Part shown: positions 8,636-18,087 of the stretch, in pieces
Layout: every line of letters starts with the position of its first letter
How positions within the stretch are numbered: position 1 is the stretch's first letter
Assembly: GCA_964634005.1 (NCBI GenBank)
Contig: CAZWKQ010000004.1
Coordinates: 1-64,000 of the forward strand
Direction: 5' to 3'
Origin: CAZWKQ01 sp964634005
Lineage (GTDB): Bacteria; Bacteroidota; Bacteroidia; Bacteroidales; JACABE01
DNA: 64,000 bases
The notes under the pieces: model-generated
Database searches by the model: none
What the model was told of the DNA's origin: nothing
The model's input: only the letters and a program-made list of their open reading frames with translations
Made by a program: the position numbers and the translations under genes

Positions 8636-11600
8636 TTAAAAATTAAATATTACACCTAAACGTACTCTTCTTGGCATTGCGTAGTTATATGGATTATCAA
8701 CTAAAGTAGAGCGAAGATCTCTGTATGATTGAGGATCGGAGAATAAAGCTATTGTACTTTGATTTTGAGCAGCGGCCAAATAACCATCATCATTAGGATT
8801 ACCAGTAGTAGAATAAACTCCGATAATATTTCTTGTATTAAGTACATTTAATACTTGAAGGTAAATATTCAAATATGCATATTTCTTATTTTTACCTTCA
8901 CCTTTATTTAATTTTAGAAGAATATCTTTGTCTATTTGAGCATCCATCCAAAACTGCCATGGAAGACGTGAACCAAAAAGTTGTCCCTGTATATTGTTCG
9001 AAACAATATCACGTTTTGTATAAGGAGTACCTGAGCCACCGTTAAATGTAAAGTTAATACCTGTATTTTCGAATAAAGGAATAGTTTTTACTTTATCGGT
9101 ACCTTTAATTTTTCTTGTTATGGTCGGGCCGTTATATTTTTTCCCTTCTCCCATACGGAAATCGATGTTTGCCTTAACAGCATGTCTTTGGTCGTAAGAC
9201 AAAGGAGTAGTAGTACGTAAATTAGGTTGTCCCGAACTTACTAAACTTGCTTGCGAAGTAGCAGACGAACCTGTTCCGTTTGCAAATTGAAGTGTATAAC
9301 TTGTTCTGATTCTTATGTTAGAAGTTCTGCGTAAGTCATAAGTTATTGTTAATCCCTTTACGGTACCAAAGTCAATATTTGTATATGATAGATAGTTAGG
9401 ATTAGGATCTGCACCTGTAAATCTCTTAGCCTGAACTAAGTTTCTAATTTCACGATAGTAAGCCGAAAACTTTAATGATGACGAATTTGTAAGTTTTTGT
9501 TGGAATCCTAATTCGTAATCGGTTGTTCTTTCAGGTTTCAAATCCGGATTATTAACTAAGTTGGTTCCTGACTTTTCGATAAACAAATAATCAATAGGTT
9601 CCATTCTAAGACCTGTTGTAGGACGTTTTGTAATTACGTCGTAGTGAGCAAAAAACAATGCTTCGTCTGAAATCGGGAATGAGAACGATACACGTGGCAT
9701 AAAAGTAGTTTGAGGTTCATAGTCTTTGAAAGCATCAACACTCATTTCTTTTTGATCAGGGTTAACTCTATATGGGGTTGGCTTCCCTGATGTTCCTTTT
9801 ATAAGGGTTGGGTCTTCGATAACTGTACCTGATGCGTTATACCATACTTCACCATTACGATAACCTAATATTTTTGGAGTAGTTGCTTTATAATCATCAA
9901 CATAAACTACATATTCAGGTCCCATTGTTACAGGATGGTTTCCACCGTTAATAGTATTAAGCGCCCCTGAAACATCTTTTACTCTACGAGAATCGTAAAA
10001 CAAATAAGGATCTTTCAATACCATTTGGTTTGCGTCAAAACGGTCGATACGAACTCCAATATTGAATATTAAGTCATTAAAAGCAAATTTATCCTGAATG
10101 TATCCTGCCATATATAACGGTTCAAAAGCAGCAACTTCTCTTTTATAGTTACCGTTTTCATCTTTTGCAGTAAAGAAATCGTTTAGTGTAGGTCTGTTTT
10201 TAAGTTTTTTACCTGTATAATCATAACCATAGTAACTTACATAGTTGTTTCCGTTATTCAAAAGTTCGTCGGCACTGAACATATCAATTGAAAATGTTGA
10301 TGGATCATAGTTATCAATATCAATCCAATCATTTATTGTATGTCCGTTTACCGGCATACCTAACTTTTTACGTAAGTTTTTATCGAAAAACGCTTGTTCT
10401 TGTTCAGAATATTTAAAATCGTAATAGATAGTATCTATCAAGCCTCCGGGATGCAGATAAGGATTATCGGTATCTAACTGTCTGATATGACGATTTGCTA
10501 AAGTTCTCATCAATGTCCACAATCCTGCAGGACTATAGCCATAACTTCTATCAATCAATTGTTCGTATTGGATACCGAATTCTAATGCGTGATTGCCAAT
10601 ATCGGCAGAACCATTGGCATTTATTCCTATTTGTGTTTGGTCAGCAACTGAATAACCATTGTAAACTGTTCCGGTATTTGCGTACAAATTATAAACATTA
10701 TCAGGACTTTGACCATTTAAAAGTCCTTTATAGTTTTGAATTATTGTATAATTTTGATAATAACCCGAATGTAAGTTGAATAGGCTATAATATTGTGATG
10801 TATAATTAGCTAAAGTAGGGTTAATCTCTGAACGCTCAAAAGTAACCAAAGTATCGTAAACATTAGTCAAAACCCATACATTATTATATATGTTACCGTT
10901 AATAGTATCTGAACCTATTTCAAAATAAGGAGATTTGTATGTTTTAAATTTGCCGACATATCCATAATTAAACAATTGATCTTTATGATTTCTGTCTTGT
11001 GTTGTTTGATCGAATTTTGAATAGTCAGCTTGAATTTGATAGAATACGTTCTTTATAAGAGATTTGCTTTCCTTGTCTGTTGGGAAACGTTGGGTAAATT
11101 TACCGTAAACTCTCCATGTGTTGCTGATATATTCACCATTATTAATAGAATTCAACAATGAGTTAGCTCTGCTCCAAATTCTTCCTTTTCCGTAATCGAG
11201 CGAACCCCCGAATGTTAAATTTGTATTAGGTGTTGTTTTAACATCAATTTTTCCGGCTAAACTTATACCAATACTTTCACCGTTTTCTTTAGAATAAATT
11301 TTTTCTAAATCAGATTTTCTGAGGAACTCTGCTGAATTAAATACTCCAAGAGAACTGCCAACAGGTTTTATGATCAGAGGATTTTTTTCGAGATATTCTC
11401 TTTTGGCATCATTTACTTTATAATCGCCGTCAATAAACGGGCGAGTATCTTTTTCGTAACTAAATTCACCTGAAATAAAGAATCCTAATAATGAAGTTTT
11501 ATCTTTTGCATTTTTGCTTTTAATAAGAGGACCATTTAAGCTGAAAGAAGCAACATTGTATCCGAATTTATCGAATAATTCAGAAGTAACAATTTCGAGA

Positions 11601-12298
11601 TTTCCGCCAAATTCGCGTGAAGGACCTTTAGTTACAATATTTAAAATACCTCCTGTGGCTTCCCCGTATTTTGCCGGAGTACCTCCTAAAATCACACCAA
11701 CTTCTTCGATGGCTGACTTAGGCAAACCTGAAGAACCTCTAACTCTTACCCCGTCGATATAGGTGACTGTACCATCGGTACGCTGACCTCTAACACTACC
11801 CATATTCCCGTCCTGTGAGAAAACGCCTCCTACTGTAGCAGCAATCGCTTGGGCACTTCTTCCAGGCATTTTCGAGATTTCTTCAGATGTAACTGTTTCG
11901 CCCGATTGTGTCTGGTCTTTTGATATTAAAGGAACTTTATAATCAACTACTTCAAATGTTTCCAGTGTAGTAGCTGTAGGTTCCATCACTATATTATTAA
12001 ATGTAATGGTATTAGAGTTAATAACAACACCTTTTATCATTAACGGTTTATATCCCACATAGGTAGCTTTAACATCATAACGTCCCGGAGGAATTGGTTT
12101 TATTGTATAATTTCCGTCAAAATCGGAAGTACCTCCACCGTACTGTTTACCCCCTTGTTCAACAATAATGTTGGCAAAAGGAATAGGTTCTTTTGTTTCC
12201 TTATCCGTTATTTTTCCTTTAAGCTCACCCGATTGCGAAAATGCTATCAGATTGACTGACAAAATAATACCTAAAAAAAAGAATAATTTTCTCAACAT
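8636..12298 (-). CDS. TonB-dependent receptor with carboxypeptidase-regulatory-like domain
   Basis: A 1220-residue outer-membrane receptor. The start chosen at 12298 gives a clear signal peptide (MLRKLFFFLGIILSVN, cleavage near AFSQ); a longer frame upstream would bury it behind 23 extra residues. Residues about 24-105 form a CarboxypepD_reg-like domain (GKITDKETKEPIPFANI, SDFDGNYTIKPIPPGRYDV). The plug follows (ISKMPGRSAQAIAATVGG, VRGQRTDGTVTYIDGVRVRG, GGTPAKYGEATGGILNIVTKG), then a long beta-barrel ending in RLGVIFNF with a terminal aromatic residue. No SusD partner is adjacent; instead it heads a trio with a giant secreted protein and a PorV-family barrel. The transported ligand is unknown. 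Confidence 0.9.
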   Translation of the reverse strand: MLRKLFFFLGIILSVNLIAFSQSGELKGKITDKETKEPIPFANIIVEQGGKQYGGGTSDFDGNYTIKPIPPGRYDVKATYVGYKPLMIKGVVINSNTITFNNIVMEPTATTLETFEVVDYKVPLISKDQTQSGETVTSEEISKMPGRSAQAIAATVGGVFSQDGNMGSVRGQRTDGTVTYIDGVRVRGSSGLPKSAIEEVGVILGGTPAKYGEATGGILNIVTKGPSREFGGNLEIVTSELFDKFGYNVASFSLNGPLIKSKNAKDKTSLLGFFISGEFSYEKDTRPFIDGDYKVNDAKREYLEKNPLIIKPVGSSLGVFNSAEFLRKSDLEKIYSKENGESIGISLAGKIDVKTTPNTNLTFGGSLDYGKGRIWSRANSLLNSINNGEYISNTWRVYGKFTQRFPTDKESKSLIKNVFYQIQADYSKFDQTTQDRNHKDQLFNYGYVGKFKTYKSPYFEIGSDTINGNIYNNVWVLTNVYDTLVTFERSEINPTLANYTSQYYSLFNLHSGYYQNYTIIQNYKGLLNGQSPDNVYNLYANTGTVYNGYSVADQTQIGINANGSADIGNHALEFGIQYEQLIDRSYGYSPAGLWTLMRTLANRHIRQLDTDNPYLHPGGLIDTIYYDFKYSEQEQAFFDKNLRKKLGMPVNGHTINDWIDIDNYDPSTFSIDMFSADELLNNGNNYVSYYGYDYTGKKLKNRPTLNDFFTAKDENGNYKREVAAFEPLYMAGYIQDKFAFNDLIFNIGVRIDRFDANQMVLKDPYLFYDSRRVKDVSGALNTINGGNHPVTMGPEYVVYVDDYKATTPKILGYRNGEVWYNASGTVIEDPTLIKGTSGKPTPYRVNPDQKEMSVDAFKDYEPQTTFMPRVSFSFPISDEALFFAHYDVITKRPTTGLRMEPIDYLFIEKSGTNLVNNPDLKPERTTDYELGFQQKLTNSSSLKFSAYYREIRNLVQAKRFTGADPNPNYLSYTNIDFGTVKGLTITYDLRRTSNIRIRTSYTLQFANGTGSSATSQASLVSSGQPNLRTTTPLSYDQRHAVKANIDFRMGEGKKYNGPTITRKIKGTDKVKTIPLFENTGINFTFNGGSGTPYTKRDIVSNNIQGQLFGSRLPWQFWMDAQIDKDILLKLNKGEGKNKKYAYLNIYLQVLNVLNTRNIIGVYSTTGNPNDDGYLAAAQNQSTIALFSDPQSYRDLRSTLVDNPYNYAMPRRVRLGVIFNF

Positions 12299-12422
12299 AC
12301 ACCTGTATTTTATTAATTGAAATAATGTGCGTTTTTTTAAGGGGGTAAAATTATAAAAAAAATTCAACTCCCAAGCTATTTTTTAATTTCGTGTTATATT
12401 TTTTTTAATTTTTATAATCTTT

Positions 12423-12878
12423 TTAATTGTAAGGTCTCTGAATTATAGCAGAATACAAAATTGCTTTTTTTGCATCAAATTCATCAATAAGCTCAATTTC
12501 TTGATAACTTTCATCAAGCTCATTCAAAATTTTCGATTCGGTTTTGTAATCAATTTCCTTTTTATATGCATTAATTTCATCCTCTTTTTCTAAATTATAA
12601 CTTTGTGATTGTTGATAAACAAAAGAAGGAGTCTTTTGAACTTCAATATCTTCGTAACTGAATGGCTTTTCTTCAGATTTGATTTCTTCTTCGGGAAAAA
12701 ATTCATCGAAAAAGTCTTTAAACTTAGGTTTAGTTTCTCCGGTTTTTACAGGTTCATTATTTTGTATCGGTTCAGTTACCGGTTTTTTAACAGCCTTCGA
12801 CTTTTGTTTTTGCTTATTTTGGTATATGCCCAAAATTAGCCATATTACACCTATTAATATATATAGAATATCATCCAT
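12423..12878 (-). CDS. small membrane-anchored protein of unknown function
   Basis: A 151-residue protein that begins with one transmembrane helix (DILYILIGVIWLILGIY), followed by a lysine-rich stretch and then a long, acidic, low-complexity cytosolic tail. I do not recognise a domain. Proteins of this plan occur widely in Bacteroidota next to unrelated genes. It stands alone on the minus strand between the TonB receptor start and the end of ahcY, with 104 bases separating it from ahcY. Coding status is supported by the membrane-helix start and normal composition, but the function is unknown. Confidence 0.7.
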   Translation of the reverse strand: MDDILYILIGVIWLILGIYQNKQKQKSKAVKKPVTEPIQNNEPVKTGETKPKFKDFFDEFFPEEEIKSEEKPFSYEDIEVQKTPSFVYQQSQSYNLEKEDEINAYKKEIDYKTESKILNELDESYQEIELIDEFDAKKAILYSAIIQRPYN

Positions 12879-12982
12879 AAAGTTTTTTTGGTAAAGATAA
12901 ATAATATTTATCCAAAATCAAACTATTTATAAAAACCTTAAATAAACAAGTTTAAATTTCGATTATATTAATGCATTAAAAA

Positions 12983-14392
12983 TTAATAACGATAATGTTC
13001 TGCTTTGTAAGGACCATCGGGAGAAACTCCTATATATGCCGCTTGCTCGGGAGTTAAACGTGTCAATTTAACACCAATTTGTTCTAAATGCAGGCGAGCA
13101 ACTTCTTCATCGAGTTTTTTCGGTAATCGATAAACTCCTATTTGATAATTATTCTTCCATAAATCAATCTGAGCTAAAGTTTGATTTGTGAATGAATTGC
13201 TCATAACAAAAGAAGGATGACCTGTTGCACAACCGAGATTTACCAATCTTCCCTCAGCAAGAAGAAAAATAGCATGCCCATCAGGGAAAATATATTTATC
13301 TACTTGAGGCTTGATGTTTATTTTTTTAATTCCATCCCATTTTTCGAGTTTATCAACTTGTATTTCATTATCAAAGTGCCCAATATTGCAAATAATTGAT
13401 TGGTCTTTCATTTTTGAAATATGCTCTGCAGTTATAACATCTTTATTACCCGTAGCTGTTACAAATATATTTCCCTCACTTAAAGCATCTTCGATAGTTG
13501 TAACTTTAAAGCCTTCCATTGCAGCTTGCAAAGCACAAATTGGATCAATTTCGGTAACTATAACTCTGGCTCCATAGCTGCGCATAGAATGTGCACAACC
13601 TTTTCCTACATCACCGTATCCTAATACTACTACTACTTTTCCGGCAATCATCACATCAGTAGCTCTTTTTATGCCATCTGCCAATGACTCTCTACAACCA
13701 TAAAGATTATCGAATTTCGATTTTGTAACCGAATCGTTAACATTAATAGCAGGAATAAGAAGTTCGCCCTTTTCAAGCATTTGATACAAACGATGAACTC
13801 CTGTTGTAGTTTCTTCAGAAACTCCCCTAAGTTCAGCTACTGTTCTATGCCATTTTTGATTGTCTTCCTTTAAAAGTTCTTTTAAAGTAGATAATACAAC
13901 AGCTTCTTCTTTGCTTTCGGGTTGATAGTTTAATGTATTCGGGTCATTTTCTGCTAAATAGCCTTTGTGTATTAATAAAGTGGCATCACCTCCGTCATCT
14001 ACAATAAGATTTGGACCTTTACCATTTGGAAATGATAAAGCTTGATTTGTACACCACCAATACTCTTCCAATGTTTCTCCTTTCCATGCAAAAACAGGAA
14101 TTCCTGCTTTAGCTATTGCTGCTGCTGCATGGTCTTGTGTTGAAAAAATATTGCAACTTGCCCAACGTACATCGGCACCCAATTCAACAAGTGTTTCAAT
14201 TAAAACTGCAGTTTGAATGGTCATATGCAAAGATCCTGTTATCCTTGCTCCCTTAAGCGGTTTTTCGCTTGAGTATTTTTTTCTTAATGACATTAATCCG
14301 GGCATCTCTTTTTCTGCTATTTCTATTTCCTTTCTACCCCAGTCTGCCAAATTAATATCAGCTACCTTGTATTTTAAACTGTAATCTGTCAT
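12983..14392 (-). CDS. ahcY: adenosylhomocysteinase
   Basis: This enzyme hydrolyses S-adenosylhomocysteine to adenosine and homocysteine, relieving product inhibition of methyltransferases. The 469-residue product shows the substrate-binding start (KVADINLADWGRKEIEIAE), RITGSLHMTIQTAVLIETL, the Rossmann NAD motif VVVLGYGDVGKGCAHSMRSYG, and the C-terminal NAD-contacting tail with HLEQIGVKLTRLTPEQAAYIG ending in KAEHYRY. Length agrees with bacterial AhcY. It has its own well-formed promoter with both elements (14411-14441) and only a short leader, and no riboswitch-like structure is visible upstream. Confidence 0.97.
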   Translation of the reverse strand: MTDYSLKYKVADINLADWGRKEIEIAEKEMPGLMSLRKKYSSEKPLKGARITGSLHMTIQTAVLIETLVELGADVRWASCNIFSTQDHAAAAIAKAGIPVFAWKGETLEEYWWCTNQALSFPNGKGPNLIVDDGGDATLLIHKGYLAENDPNTLNYQPESKEEAVVLSTLKELLKEDNQKWHRTVAELRGVSEETTTGVHRLYQMLEKGELLIPAINVNDSVTKSKFDNLYGCRESLADGIKRATDVMIAGKVVVVLGYGDVGKGCAHSMRSYGARVIVTEIDPICALQAAMEGFKVTTIEDALSEGNIFVTATGNKDVITAEHISKMKDQSIICNIGHFDNEIQVDKLEKWDGIKKINIKPQVDKYIFPDGHAIFLLAEGRLVNLGCATGHPSFVMSNSFTNQTLAQIDLWKNNYQIGVYRLPKKLDEEVARLHLEQIGVKLTRLTPEQAAYIGVSPDGPYKAEHYRY

Positions 14393-14410
14393 AAATTTTT
14401 ATTTTTACTG

Positions 14411-14441
14411 CAAAATTACAAAATTTCAATTTTACACCAAA
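14411..14441 (-). promoter_or_regulatory. promoter of ahcY (Bacteroidota -33/-7 type)
   Basis: On the minus strand TTTG (14441-14438) is followed by 19 bases and then TAATTTTG (14418-14411), a full match to the phylum consensus TTTG-N19-21-TAnnTTTG. Predicted transcription start is near 14404, giving a leader of about 12 bases. Confidence 0.6.
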
Positions 14442-14533
14442 TGTTAATTCAGGAACAATATTTTATCCTTGTCGAAATTATTTTTTTTACTAATAATAAA
14501 TGGTATATCGATAACTTGAATCAAAAAAAAGAT

Positions 14534-14541
14534 TATTTTTG
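14534..14541 (+). promoter_or_regulatory. -7-like element upstream of the EamA transporter
   Basis: TATTTTTG matches TAnnTTTG, 90 bases before the ATG at 14632. The nearest upstream TTG is 15 bases away, shorter than the usual 19-21. Confidence 0.3.
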
Positions 14542-14631
14542 GGAAAAGTTTTAGGTATACTTCAAAGAACAATAAATCAGTTATTAAATATCATTTTTTT
14601 AGCATCTAACTATCGGCTAATTTATTAATTT

Positions 14632-15528
14632 ATGCAAAATCAAAAGAAAGCATACATATACGCTGTTTTTGCTGTAATTTTTTGGTCGACAGTCGCTTCG
14701 GCGTTTAAAATTGCCCTGAAATTTGTCGATGTTTTTCAATTGATTTTTTTCACAAGCCTTATTTCATCGGTTATTCTTTTTTTAACTCTTACAGTTCAGA
14801 AAAAATTGAATATTCTTATTAAACTTAAAAAGAAAGAAATATTTTACTCGCTTATTCTCGGCATAATCAACCCCTTTTTATATTATACCGTACTATTCGA
14901 AGCATACTCAATATTGCCGGCACAGGAAGCCATGGTTCTAAACTACACATGGCCTATAATGCTTATATTATTGTCTATACCTCTTTTAAATCAGAAAATT
15001 ACGACAAAAAGTATTATCTCCGTAATTATCAGCTTTTTGGGAATAATCATAATTACTACTAAAGGAAATTTCCATATTATAGAGTTTAGTAATATTAAAG
15101 GTGATTTTTTAGCAATAGGTAGTTCGATATTATGGGCATTTTTCTGGATTTTAAATCTAAAAGACACTAAAGATGAAGTTATTAAATTGTTTTTAAATTT
15201 TATATCAGGCACAATATTATCAGCAATTGTATTATTTTATTTTTCAGGGCTCCCCAAACCTTCTATTAATTTAATATTTCCTTTAATTTATATCGGAGCA
15301 TTCGAAATGAGCATAACATTTATTTTCTGGCTTAAAGCACTCAAATTCAGCAAAACAACAGATAAAGTAGGCCAGTTGATATTTCTTTCTCCTGTTATGT
15401 CATTGATTTTTATTAATTTAATATTAAAAGAGAAAATTACGATATTTACTCTTTTAGGATTATTTTTTATTATTTCCGGAATAATAATACAACAAACATC
15501 TATAAATAAATTCAATAAAAAGATGTAG
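14632..15528 (+). CDS. EamA/DMT superfamily transporter
   Basis: A 298-residue membrane protein with about ten transmembrane helices arranged as two five-helix halves, the layout of drug/metabolite transporters of the EamA family. The first half begins AVFAVIFWSTVASAFKIALK and the second half contains GDFLAIGSSILWAFFWILN, both standard EamA positions. The substrate cannot be inferred; family members export amino acids, nucleotides or other small metabolites. The stop is 23 bases before the preferred start of the GGGP synthase gene, so the two are probably co-transcribed, perhaps without functional linkage. Confidence 0.88.
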   Translation: MQNQKKAYIYAVFAVIFWSTVASAFKIALKFVDVFQLIFFTSLISSVILFLTLTVQKKLNILIKLKKKEIFYSLILGIINPFLYYTVLFEAYSILPAQEAMVLNYTWPIMLILLSIPLLNQKITTKSIISVIISFLGIIIITTKGNFHIIEFSNIKGDFLAIGSSILWAFFWILNLKDTKDEVIKLFLNFISGTILSAIVLFYFSGLPKPSINLIFPLIYIGAFEMSITFIFWLKALKFSKTTDKVGQLIFLSPVMSLIFINLILKEKITIFTLLGLFFIISGIIIQQTSINKFNKKM

Positions 15529-15551
15529 TTTTGTCAACAATTAAAAATAAT

Positions 15552-16289
15552 ATGAATCGAATTTTAGATAAAATAAATCAATCTTATATAAATAAACAAA
15601 AAAGATTTGCTGTATTAATTGATCCCGATAAAACAAATCTTTCGACATTAGAAAAAATAATAAGACTTTCCGTCGAATCTAATGTTGACTTCTTTTTTGT
15701 AGGAGGGAGTTTATTAACAGAGAATAATCTTGATTTATGTATAAGAACCATAAAACAAAAAAGTGAAATTCCGGTAATTTTGTTCCCGGGTAATAATTTG
15801 CAAATAAGTAAAGAAGCAGATGCTATTTTATTACTGTCATTAATATCGGGTCGAAATGCCGATTTACTTATTGGCAATCATGTAATTTCGGCACCATATA
15901 TCAAAGAGAGTAAGCTTGAAATAATTCCTACGGGTTATATGCTGATTGATGGAGGTAAACCAACAACCGTAAGCTATATCAGCAATACTTTTCCCATTCC
16001 TCACGACAAGGAAGATATAGCTGCATGTACAGCAATGGCAGGTGAAATGCTTGGGTTAAAAACAATTTATTTGGATGCTGGAAGTGGTGCAATGAAGCAC
16101 GTATCGGCGAAAATGATAAAAACAATCAGAAATTCGGTTGATTTACCTATTATTATAGGCGGAGGCATAAAAACGCCCGAAACTGCCGGAGAAATTTGGA
16201 ATGCGGGTGCTGACATTGTTGTTGTTGGCAATGCAATCGAAAAATCATCAGAACTTATTAAGAAAATAGGAAAAATAAAAGAAGAATAG
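15552..16289 (+). CDS. geranylgeranylglyceryl/heptaprenylglyceryl phosphate synthase family protein
   Basis: A 245-residue TIM-barrel prenyltransferase of the GGGPS/PcrB family, which joins sn-glycerol-1-phosphate to a polyprenyl diphosphate through an ether bond. Diagnostic motifs are FAVLIDPDK near the start, DFFFVGGSLLTENN, PVILFPGN, YLDAGSGA, PIIIGGGI and ADIVVVGNAIE, the last two forming the phosphate-binding loops. The ATG at 15552 is preferred over a TTG at 15531 that would nearly abut the upstream stop. The prenyl chain length used cannot be read from sequence. It ends 3 bases from the convergent histidine kinase gene. No glycerol-1-phosphate dehydrogenase is in this window. Confidence 0.9.
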   Translation: MNRILDKINQSYINKQKRFAVLIDPDKTNLSTLEKIIRLSVESNVDFFFVGGSLLTENNLDLCIRTIKQKSEIPVILFPGNNLQISKEADAILLLSLISGRNADLLIGNHVISAPYIKESKLEIIPTGYMLIDGGKPTTVSYISNTFPIPHDKEDIAACTAMAGEMLGLKTIYLDAGSGAMKHVSAKMIKTIRNSVDLPIIIGGGIKTPETAGEIWNAGADIVVVGNAIEKSSELIKKIGKIKEE

Positions 16290-16292
16290 AAT

Positions 16293-17336
16293 TTAGGCTT
16301 TGCGTGATGTAAACCCGAAAGTTGTACCCAAGCCTAAACCGCTTCTAACATTAATTGTTTGTTCGTGAGCCTCGATTATATGTTTAACAATTGAAAGTCC
16401 CAATCCCGTTCCGCCTTGTCCTCGCGAACGACCTTTATCAGTACGATAAAATCTTTCAAAAAGTCGTGGAATATCCGACTCGCTTACTCCAATTCCATTG
16501 TCTGCCACTTCAGTAAGAATTATGTCATCCATATCAAAAAAACTTACCTTAGTATAAGCGTTTTCGTCGCAACTGTATTTTATGGAGTTTTCTATCAAAT
16601 TGGTTAAAACCTGTCGAATTCGCTTTTTATCGGCATTCACCCATATTTGTTTCTCCTTTGTAGGACTAATAAAAAGTTTAACCTTTTTCTTTTTCGCTTT
16701 AATTTCAAGAAAATCGAAAACTTCTTTAACAAGCGATATCATGTCGAAACGGGTATATTCCAGCTTCAATTCGCCGGATTCGAGCTGTGAAATAGCCTCA
16801 AGGTCCTGAATTATAGATATCATTCTGTTAATGCTTTTCTCGGTTTTAAGAAGATACTCCCTGTTTATGTTTTTATCTTCCAAACCGCCATCCAATAATG
16901 TAAGAATATAACCCTGTATATTAAAAATAGGGGTTTTTAGCTCATGTGAAACATTGCCAATATATTCTCTTCGGTATTTCTCTAGCTTTTTAAGGTCTTC
17001 AAGCTCTTTACTCCTATCCTCAACCCAACTTTTAACCTCCTGATTAACATTCTCAAGCCAATCAGTTACAGATAGCTGTTTTTCTTTATTATTTTTCGAA
17101 AGTTTTAGCTGTCGGATATTTTTATAAATAATTCTTATTTTCTCATAAATAAATTTTTCGACTGCATACTTTATTATAAAATATGAGAAAGTAAAAACCG
17201 TAACAGCCGTTACTAAAATGGCTATTAAATTCCTATCTGCTCCTAAATATGCAAATACAAATTGTATAAAACAAACAAAAAGAGTAATATAAAGCGAAAT
17301 CTGAAAAGCTATTCGCTGAGGGTTCGAGCTAAACAT
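16293..17336 (-). CDS. sensor histidine kinase (PhoR-like)
   Basis: A 347-residue membrane kinase with two transmembrane helices near residues 10-30 and 38-58 separated by only a few residues, so it has almost no periplasmic sensing domain. The dimerisation/phosphoacceptor helix contains VSHELKTPI with His131, followed by a HATPase_c domain with the N box (LTNLIENSIKYS), G1 (DNGIGV), F box and G2 (GGTGLGLSIVKHI). It lies 2 bases downstream of an OmpR-family response regulator, a typical PhoB/PhoR-style pair. The signal is unknown; with no periplasmic domain it may sense the membrane or an internal cue. Confidence 0.93.
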   Translation of the reverse strand: MFSSNPQRIAFQISLYITLFVCFIQFVFAYLGADRNLIAILVTAVTVFTFSYFIIKYAVEKFIYEKIRIIYKNIRQLKLSKNNKEKQLSVTDWLENVNQEVKSWVEDRSKELEDLKKLEKYRREYIGNVSHELKTPIFNIQGYILTLLDGGLEDKNINREYLLKTEKSINRMISIIQDLEAISQLESGELKLEYTRFDMISLVKEVFDFLEIKAKKKKVKLFISPTKEKQIWVNADKKRIRQVLTNLIENSIKYSCDENAYTKVSFFDMDDIILTEVADNGIGVSESDIPRLFERFYRTDKGRSRGQGGTGLGLSIVKHIIEAHEQTINVRSGLGLGTTFGFTSRKA

Positions 17337-17338
17337 TA

Positions 17339-18022
17339 TTATTCTTCGTATTTATAGCCAACACCTTTAACAGTTTTCAAATTGTCTATTCCTATTTTTT
17401 CTCTGATTTTTCTGACATGAACATCAATCGTTCTATCTCCTACAATAACATCGTCGCCCCAAACTTTAGAAAAAATTTCGCTTCGGGTGAAAACTTTATT
17501 GGGTTTAGAACATAACATCTGAAGCAATTCAAACTCTTTTCTTGGTAATATTATTTCTTTACCGTCTTTTATTACAAGGTATCTTTCTCTGTCAATTGTA
17601 ATATCTTTGAGTTCAACTATCTCTTTGTTAGTATCTTTTTCCTTATACCTTCTTAACAAAGCTTTTACTCTGCTTAAAATTATTTTTGGTTTAATGGGTT
17701 TCGTAATATAATCATCGGCACCTGCTTCAAACCCGGCAATTTGAGAATAATCCTCCCCTCTTGCTGTCAAAAAGATGACTAAGGTATTTTGTAAATTAGG
17801 ATTTTTCTTTATTTCACTGCATGTTTCCATACCGTCCATTTCAGGCATCATCACATCGAGTATAATCAAATGGGGTAATAAACGCGAGGCCTTTTCTATA
17901 GCCTGTTTCCCATTTTCGGCTGTATGAACGGTATAACCTTCTTTTCGTAAATTATAACCTAAAAACTCTAAAATATCAGGTTCATCATCTACCAATAATA
18001 TTACAAATTCTTCTGTTTTCAC
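17339..18022 (-). CDS. OmpR/PhoB-family response regulator
   Basis: A 227-residue two-domain regulator. The receiver domain shows the acidic pair in LVDDEPD, the phosphoacceptor in LIILDVMMPEMDG (Asp56), the Thr of FLTARGED and the Lys of ITKPIKPKI. The C-terminal winged helix (about residues 130-227) has the recognition region RSEIFSKVWGDDVIVGDRTIDVHVRKIREKIG, characteristic of OmpR-type DNA binding (quoted here only as landmarks: WGDD and TIDVHVRKIR). It is first in a two-gene operon with the histidine kinase. A promoter with both Bacteroidota elements precedes it. Targets unknown. Confidence 0.94.
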   Translation of the reverse strand: MKTEEFVILLVDDEPDILEFLGYNLRKEGYTVHTAENGKQAIEKASRLLPHLIILDVMMPEMDGMETCSEIKKNPNLQNTLVIFLTARGEDYSQIAGFEAGADDYITKPIKPKIILSRVKALLRRYKEKDTNKEIVELKDITIDRERYLVIKDGKEIILPRKEFELLQMLCSKPNKVFTRSEIFSKVWGDDVIVGDRTIDVHVRKIREKIGIDNLKTVKGVGYKYEE

Positions 18023-18054
18023 AAATTATATTTTTAGAAAAACAATTAAATATT

Positions 18055-18087
18055 CAAAAATAAAAAATTTATCAGACTTAACCCAAA
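18055..18087 (-). promoter_or_regulatory. promoter of the response regulator/histidine kinase operon
   Basis: On the minus strand TTTG (18087-18084), 21 bases, then TATTTTTG (18062-18055). This fits the Bacteroidota -33/-7 pattern and predicts a leader of about 25 bases. Confidence 0.5.

Noticed and set aside
12299..12367. Longer N-terminus for the TonB-dependent receptor
   Set aside because: The extra 23 residues would mask a clear signal peptide that begins at the ATG at 12298.
14393..14631. SAH or SAM riboswitch before ahcY
   Set aside because: A normal promoter sits only 19 bases before the start, leaving a leader of about 12 bases, too short for an aptamer.
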